A DNA stretch of 53,501 nucleotides from Ruminococcus sp. (GTDB lineage: Bacteria; Bacillota; Clostridia; Oscillospirales; Ruminococcaceae), in the NCBI GenBank assembly GCA_015066815.1, contig SVNR01000014.1, positions 1 to 53,501 of the forward strand, given 5' to 3'. The position numbers and the translations under genes are program-made. Below, piece by piece: positions 49,628-53,501 of this stretch. Position 1 is the first letter of the stretch; every line of letters begins with the position of its first letter. The notes under the pieces are model-generated. The model saw only the letters and a list, made by a program, of their open reading frames with translations, had not been told where the DNA came from and did no database searches.

Positions 49628-49726
49628 AACATATCGATAGAATATCAGAAAAGAATGAAGTTATTGCGATTTTTGGAAGCTTCAGAAATAAAAAACAGTA
49701 AATTTTCAGTAACTGTCCTTAATAAC

Positions 49727-49810
49727 CTCTCCGTTTCAATTCTTTTTTTGCAGTGCTCCTAAAAAGGTGCTGTCAGTGAAGTGAAGCGGAGAGATGTTTT
49801 TTTTGAAAAT
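49727..49810 (+). terminator. Structured leader/terminator-like hairpin
   Basis: CTCTCCGTTTCA (49727-49738) pairs with TGAAGCGGAGAG (49782-49793) over 12 bp with one G-U. A loop of about 43 nt includes GCTCCTAAAAAGG, and a run of T follows. It fits a terminator of the PstS-like gene or a small structured RNA. The stretch 49628-49954 otherwise holds only the promoter and palindromes listed separately. Confidence 0.6.
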
Positions 49811-49825
49811 TTTTTTCCAAACCAC

Positions 49826-49854
49826 TTGATTTTATTTTCAACCTATGATATAAT
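49826..49854 (+). promoter_or_regulatory. Promoter of the aldolase gene
   Basis: TTGATT (49826-49831), 17 bp, TATAAT (49849-49854). Confidence 0.7.
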
Positions 49855-49855
49855 A

Positions 49856-49910
49856 CTTTAAAGAGATAAAGTGTTACACTTTAAACGGTAAAAGTGCAAA
49901 GCTTTAAACT
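49856..49910 (+). promoter_or_regulatory. Palindromic operator-like leader
   Basis: Right after the -10 box, AAAGTG-TTA-CACTTT (49868-49882) is a perfect palindrome. It is flanked by CTTTAAAG and by AAAAGTGCAAAGCTTT, related half-sites. The spacing relative to the promoter suits a repressor site. Confidence 0.5.
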
Positions 49911-49954
49911 ACTAAAGCAAATATTCGTTTATATTCAGAATAGGAGAATTTATC

Positions 49955-50920
49955 ATGAAGGAAATTTCTAAGCTTTTAAACTACAGAGAGAGTATCAGAG
50001 TTGTTGACGCGACTCTTCGTGACGGTGGACTTGTAAATGACTTTTATTTTGAGGATGATTTTGTAAAGAAGCTTTATAATACAAATATAGAAGCAGGCGT
50101 TGACTATATGGAGCTCGGATACAGAGCTTCAAAAAAGGTGTTTGACGAATCAAAGTTCGGAAAGTGGAAGTTCTGCAGCGATGACCATATAAGAGAAATA
50201 GTAGGGGAAAACAACACAGACCTCAAGCTTGCTATCATGGCTGATATCGGCAGACATGACAAGGATGACTTTGATCAGCGTGTAAACTCACCTGTTGATC
50301 TTGTAAGAGTTGCTGCATATATTCATCAGATGCCTGAAGCTATAGATATGATAGAGGACGCTGCGAAAAAAGGTTATGAAACAAGCTGCAATATTATGGC
50401 TATTTCAAACGCACAAAAAGAAGACATCGAGGTAGCTCTTGATATGCTCGTACAGACTCCTGTTGATTGCATCTATATTGTTGACAGCTTCGGTTCGTTA
50501 TTCCCTGAACAAATCGCAAGAATAGCAGATCTGTATGTGAACGTAGCTGAAAAGCACAACAAAAAAGTAGGAATACATGCTCATAACAACCAGCAGCTTG
50601 CTTTTGCAAATACAGTTGAAGCCTGCGGTGATAATGTAGACTGGCTCGACGCTACATATCTTTCGATGGGCCGTGGTGCAGGCAACTGTGCTATGGAGCT
50701 TCTTCTCGGATTCCTCAAAAACCCTAAATACAACATCTATCCTGTATACAAGTTTATAGAACAGGAGATGGTAAAGCTTAAGGAGAGCGACTGTAAGTGG
50801 GGTTATGATCTTCAGTACCTTATGACAGCTCAGTTAAGCCAGCATCCGAGAACTGCTATTCAGTTCACCAAGGATGGAAGAAAGGACTATGCAGAGTTTT
50901 ACAAAGAAATCATTGGCTAA
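49955..50920 (+). CDS. HMGL-like aldolase/condensing TIM-barrel protein
   Basis: The 321-residue protein has RVVDATLRDGGLVND at the N-terminus (the DRE-TIM catalytic D-R motif variant DATLRDGG), VGIHAHNNQQLAFAN with the metal-binding HxH/N, and GRGAGNCAMELLL (gly-rich). These are features of the HMG-CoA lyase, homocitrate synthase and 4-hydroxy-2-oxovalerate aldolase superfamily. It should form or break a C-C bond next to a ketone. It has its own promoter and is not part of the ACP operon. Closest relatives in my memory are annotated only as aldolase catalytic domain proteins. Confidence 0.75.
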   Translation: MKEISKLLNYRESIRVVDATLRDGGLVNDFYFEDDFVKKLYNTNIEAGVDYMELGYRASKKVFDESKFGKWKFCSDDHIREIVGENNTDLKLAIMADIGRHDKDDFDQRVNSPVDLVRVAAYIHQMPEAIDMIEDAAKKGYETSCNIMAISNAQKEDIEVALDMLVQTPVDCIYIVDSFGSLFPEQIARIADLYVNVAEKHNKKVGIHAHNNQQLAFANTVEACGDNVDWLDATYLSMGRGAGNCAMELLLGFLKNPKYNIYPVYKFIEQEMVKLKESDCKWGYDLQYLMTAQLSQHPRTAIQFTKDGRKDYAEFYKEIIG

Positions 50921-50922
50921 TA

Positions 50923-50956
50923 TATAGTACGTCAGAATAAATCTGACTTTATAGTA
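50923..50956. repeat. Palindromic repeat, copy 8
   Basis: TATAGTACGTCAGAATAAAT shares ACGTCAGAATAAATCT with copy 7. GTCAGA and TCTGAC form an inner palindrome (50931-50936, 50942-50947). Confidence 0.6.
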
Positions 50957-50966
50957 ACAGATCAAT

Positions 50967-51013
50967 AAAAAAGAACAACTGCTTTTCATCAGAAACTGCA
51001 GTTGTTCTTTTTT
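50967..51013. terminator. Bidirectional terminator, perfect 16-bp stem
   Basis: AAAAAAGAACAACTGC (50967-50982) and its complement (50998-51013) lie between the convergent aldolase and EAL genes. Confidence 0.9.
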
Positions 51014-51017
51014 GTTT

Positions 51018-52958
51018 TTATTCGTTTGATCCATATCCGGGGTTTTTCAGACGCAGCTCAAACTCGTGATGAGGGAGTGGCTTGTCGAAAAAGTAGCCCT
51101 GTACTATATTGCATTCTGCGTTTTTCAGGAAGTTGAGCTGTTTCTTGTTTTCTATTCCTTCACAGATTACGGTGCGATCAAGATCGTTTATCATCTTTAT
51201 AATGTTTTCAAGCAGCTTTTCCTGATGAGCGTCATCCGGATCGCTTTGTTTAAGGAATGATTTGTCGATCTTAACAACGTCAACGTTTATATCCTTGAGC
51301 ATTGAGAGTGAAGAATAGCCTGTTCCAAAATCATCTATAGATGTATGGATATGTGCATCATTCATCTTGTTGACAAACAGTGTAAGAGCGTTGTAGTTGC
51401 TGTATCCTGAGGACTCTGTGAGCTCTATTTCAAGAAGATCCGGATCTACGTTGTACTTGTTCACTGTTTCAAGTACTTTTTCTGCAAACTCAGGGTTAGC
51501 AAGATGAACCTTTGAGAAGTTTGACGATATACGAACCGGAGTGATTCCTTTTTGCTGCCATTCACATATATGCTTGCACACAGTTTCAAAAACATAAAAA
51601 TCAAGCTCAGCGATATTGTTTTCCTTTTCAAGCACAGAAATGAATTCTGACGGAGGTATTATTTTTCCGTTTTTAATCCAACGGACAAGAGCCTCTGCGC
51701 CACATAGAGTGTTTGTTTCTATATTTACCTTAGGCTGATAAAACACAACAAATTCATTTACTCCGAGAGCACGATGAAAATCAGATAGTATTCTTGTAGT
51801 CTGAAGAATAGATTCGTGCATACTCTTTTCAAATTTTATGGAGTCTCCTGAAATAGAGTTGTATGAGGATTTTAGCGCCATGGAGGTGTAGTCGAGAACT
51901 TCTCTGATAGTGTCGTTTTTCTGGATCTCATAAATTCCGCATCTGGAGAATATCTGGAGAGTCTCGGTAGTTTTATTTATGAAAATACTGATGTTTATGC
52001 ATGCGGCTTGCTCTCTGAAGTGTTCTTCATGCTTCTTGTTTAAGAGAATCACAAAATTATCTCCGCCTATACGGAAAATAAATTCGTTTTTCTTAAGAAG
52101 TCCGGAGAGTGAAACAGCGTACTGCTGAAGAACTATGTCTCCGTAGTTTGAACCATAGCTTGAGTTTATCAGCTTGAAGTTCTTGATGTTTATCTGTATG
52201 GCTGTATAGTTGTGAAGAAGATTTCTCTTGTGAAGTCTGTTGCCATAGGAAATGAGTGTTTCGTAGTTCCATATTCCTGTAAGAAGATCTTTCTTAGTCA
52301 TCGAAGCGTAGGAGGCGTAGATTATCGCAAAGCAAATGAAGAAAAACAATGAGGTCATCGCAACTATTGTGTTTTTGAAAACATTAAGTCTGGCCTTAAG
52401 ATATGAGGTTTCTACATCGCAGCCTACTATTCCGGCAACTGTTCCGTCAGATGAAAAAATCGGTGCATATGCACTTATGTACGAACCCCATCTATCAGTT
52501 TCTATCGAATCACTGCAGCATACGGAGCCGTCAAATGCCGGTCTCATACTCGGCAGATACTCATATTCCTCACCGCACGCTGCTCTTTCCTCATGAGACG
52601 GATCGGCATCGACAACAAAAGCAAGAGTGTTTTCATCAAGCTTTTTCAGAGTATATATATACTTTACCATAGCTGTATCCTGGTATTTTGAGATGTATTG
52701 CATAACCTGTGAATACTCTGCATCTTCCTCGCATGTGATCCTTACAAAATCGTCTCCGTTGATTTCTTCGGATGCAATCATTGCAATATCCATGACAGCG
52801 TCCTTGTAGTTGGTGATAAGAGTATCATCCGTACTTCTGTAGATAATCGTTCCGAGTGCACCAAAACATAGAAGTGAGGTTATAAGAATATATATTAAAG
52901 CCTTGTAGTGTGCTATTGGTTTTGAAAAAAACCGTTTAAGAATAGTGTTTTTTTTCAT
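51018..52958 (-). CDS. c-di-GMP phosphodiesterase: sensor, degenerate GGDEF, EAL
   Basis: The 646-residue protein has an N-terminal transmembrane helix, an extracellular sensing domain (about residues 45-190, dCACHE-like), a second helix (about 195-220), a GGDEF-fold domain and an EAL domain. The GGDEF motif reads GGDNF, which lacks the Glu needed for diguanylate cyclase activity. The EAL domain keeps GAEALVRW (about residue 418), DDFGTGYSS and KIDKSFL, expected in active c-di-GMP phosphodiesterases. GGDNF may still bind GTP and regulate. GGGGAG precedes the ATG. Confidence 0.88.
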   Translation of the reverse strand: MKKNTILKRFFSKPIAHYKALIYILITSLLCFGALGTIIYRSTDDTLITNYKDAVMDIAMIASEEINGDDFVRITCEEDAEYSQVMQYISKYQDTAMVKYIYTLKKLDENTLAFVVDADPSHEERAACGEEYEYLPSMRPAFDGSVCCSDSIETDRWGSYISAYAPIFSSDGTVAGIVGCDVETSYLKARLNVFKNTIVAMTSLFFFICFAIIYASYASMTKKDLLTGIWNYETLISYGNRLHKRNLLHNYTAIQINIKNFKLINSSYGSNYGDIVLQQYAVSLSGLLKKNEFIFRIGGDNFVILLNKKHEEHFREQAACINISIFINKTTETLQIFSRCGIYEIQKNDTIREVLDYTSMALKSSYNSISGDSIKFEKSMHESILQTTRILSDFHRALGVNEFVVFYQPKVNIETNTLCGAEALVRWIKNGKIIPPSEFISVLEKENNIAELDFYVFETVCKHICEWQQKGITPVRISSNFSKVHLANPEFAEKVLETVNKYNVDPDLLEIELTESSGYSNYNALTLFVNKMNDAHIHTSIDDFGTGYSSLSMLKDINVDVVKIDKSFLKQSDPDDAHQEKLLENIIKMINDLDRTVICEGIENKKQLNFLKNAECNIVQGYFFDKPLPHHEFELRLKNPGYGSNE

Positions 52959-53206
52959 TGTTTCACTCCCCTTGATAATAAAAATATGTCTGCCTCTGAA
53001 TATATGACATTTTTTTATCTGATCCCTTTATATATACCATATAATTATTATACCACTACTTAGTAAAAAAGTAAATAATAAAAATAACAAATATTTTATT
53101 TTATGCTTTTTCTATAAAAAATATATAAATAAAACAGCAGGCTATTATATTAACGGACTGTATATTTCAAGATAATATATGTGCTTTTTACGGGATAATT
53201 ATTGTA

Positions 53207-53235
53207 TTGACATTTTTCGCATTAAGCTGTAAAAT
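53207..53235 (+). promoter_or_regulatory. Promoter for inorganic pyrophosphatase
   Basis: TTGACA (53207-53212), 17 bp, TAAAAT (53230-53235). The rest of 52959-53269 is very AT-rich with no gene seen. Confidence 0.75.
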
Positions 53236-53269
53236 ATATTTAATAGATTTTTATCAAGGAGCTGATCGT

Positions 53270-53501
53270 ATGAATATCTGGCACGATATAGACGAAGAAA
53301 GAATAAAACCAAAGGATTTTATTTCTGTTATAGAGATCTCGAAGGGTTGTAATCAAAAGTACGAGCTTGATAAAGAAACAGGAATGCTTATGCTTGACCG
53401 TATTTTATTTACAGCTACACACTATCCTATGAACTACGGGTTTATTCCGAGAACGTACGGCGATGACAGAGATCCTCTTGACGTACTTCTCCTGTGTTCT
53501 G
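53270..53501 (+). CDS. ppa: Inorganic pyrophosphatase (class A), 5' part
   Basis: The visible 77 residues include [19 protein letters not shown] (the substrate-binding Glu-Lys-Glu region of class A pyrophosphatases), [24 protein letters not shown], which carries the catalytic D-x-x-D-P-L-D motif. The enzyme hydrolyses pyrophosphate to phosphate with Mg2+. ATG 53270 is preceded by AAGGAGCTG. The gene runs off the right edge. Confidence 0.93.
   Translation, partial: MNIWHDIDEERIKPKDFISVIEISKGCNQKYELDKETGMLMLDRILFTATHYPMNYGFIPRTYGDDRDPLDVLLLCS

Overview
The window looks like chromosomal DNA of a cellulolytic, spore-lineage Firmicute of the Ruminococcus (Oscillospiraceae) type. The evidence is low-GC DNA with SpoIIID, two secreted proteins ending in type I dockerins (heparinase II/III-like and leucine-rich-repeat), a membrane-anchored GH9-CBM3c-CBM3 cellulase, a GLUG-repeat surface protein, an ECF-type transporter S component, HydE and a flagellin-lysine-methylase-like protein. 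TTG and GTG starts behind strong Shine-Dalgarno sites are common. Many clean sigma-A promoters with 17-bp spacing and perfect terminator hairpins mark transcription units. The taxonomic call is inference from gene content.

Layout. 1-7.2 kb: the end of an arsenate reductase/LMW phosphatase gene, a decayed integrase 3' end with a 21-bp inverted repeat, then a GLUG surface protein, a 38-residue peptide, a Ser/Thr-rich lipoprotein and a truncated HprK-like kinase (a possible decayed RiPP-type locus). 7.2-12 kb: an autoinhibited-type Fic protein, a heparinase-like dockerin protein, and an AAA ATPase that appears to have lost its nuclease part by internal deletion. 11.8-16 kb: ECF S component, DUF1893 protein and Fe-S aldo/keto reductase in one overlapping unit, then an ABC exporter. 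16-21 kb: LRR-dockerin protein and GH9 cellulase, convergent over a shared terminator. 21-27 kb: IS66 remnant, NudC-like Nudix enzyme, rhodanese lipoprotein, peptide deformylase, Fic pseudogene, tRNA-Ser(CGA), SpoIIID, DNA methyltransferase, FliB-like protein. 27-36 kb: a very large Hsp70/actin-fold protein, a ZIP transporter, and a minus-strand operon hydE-murL-murD-nadA.

The most interesting region is 36.1-46.3 kb. It is a thirteen-gene plus-strand operon with one visible promoter and one terminator, and it encodes a complete discrete acyl-carrier-protein assembly system. The genes are an FabD-like acyltransferase (non-canonical start and apparently altered substrate-binding residues), an ACP, two intact crotonases and one degenerate one, a hot-dog thioesterase, a 3-hydroxyacyl dehydrogenase, one ketosynthase with an intact Cys-His-Lys-His set, a MIF-type tautomerase, an alpha/beta hydrolase with a cysteine nucleophile, an acyl-AMP ligase, a second ACP and a type II thioesterase. 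Beta-oxidation-type enzymes (HAD and crotonases) stand where FabG and FabZ would be, and there is no enoyl reductase. That predicts an unsaturated, possibly conjugated and coloured product. I know of no characterised pathway with this set.

46.4-53.5 kb: a B12-radical SAM DUF4080-type protein, two small membrane proteins, a PstS-like binding protein, an HMGL-like aldolase with a palindromic leader, a GGDEF(degenerate)-EAL protein, and the start of inorganic pyrophosphatase. A family of about 30-45-bp imperfect palindromes (core TATAGTGAACG) recurs in at least eight places across the second half of the window.
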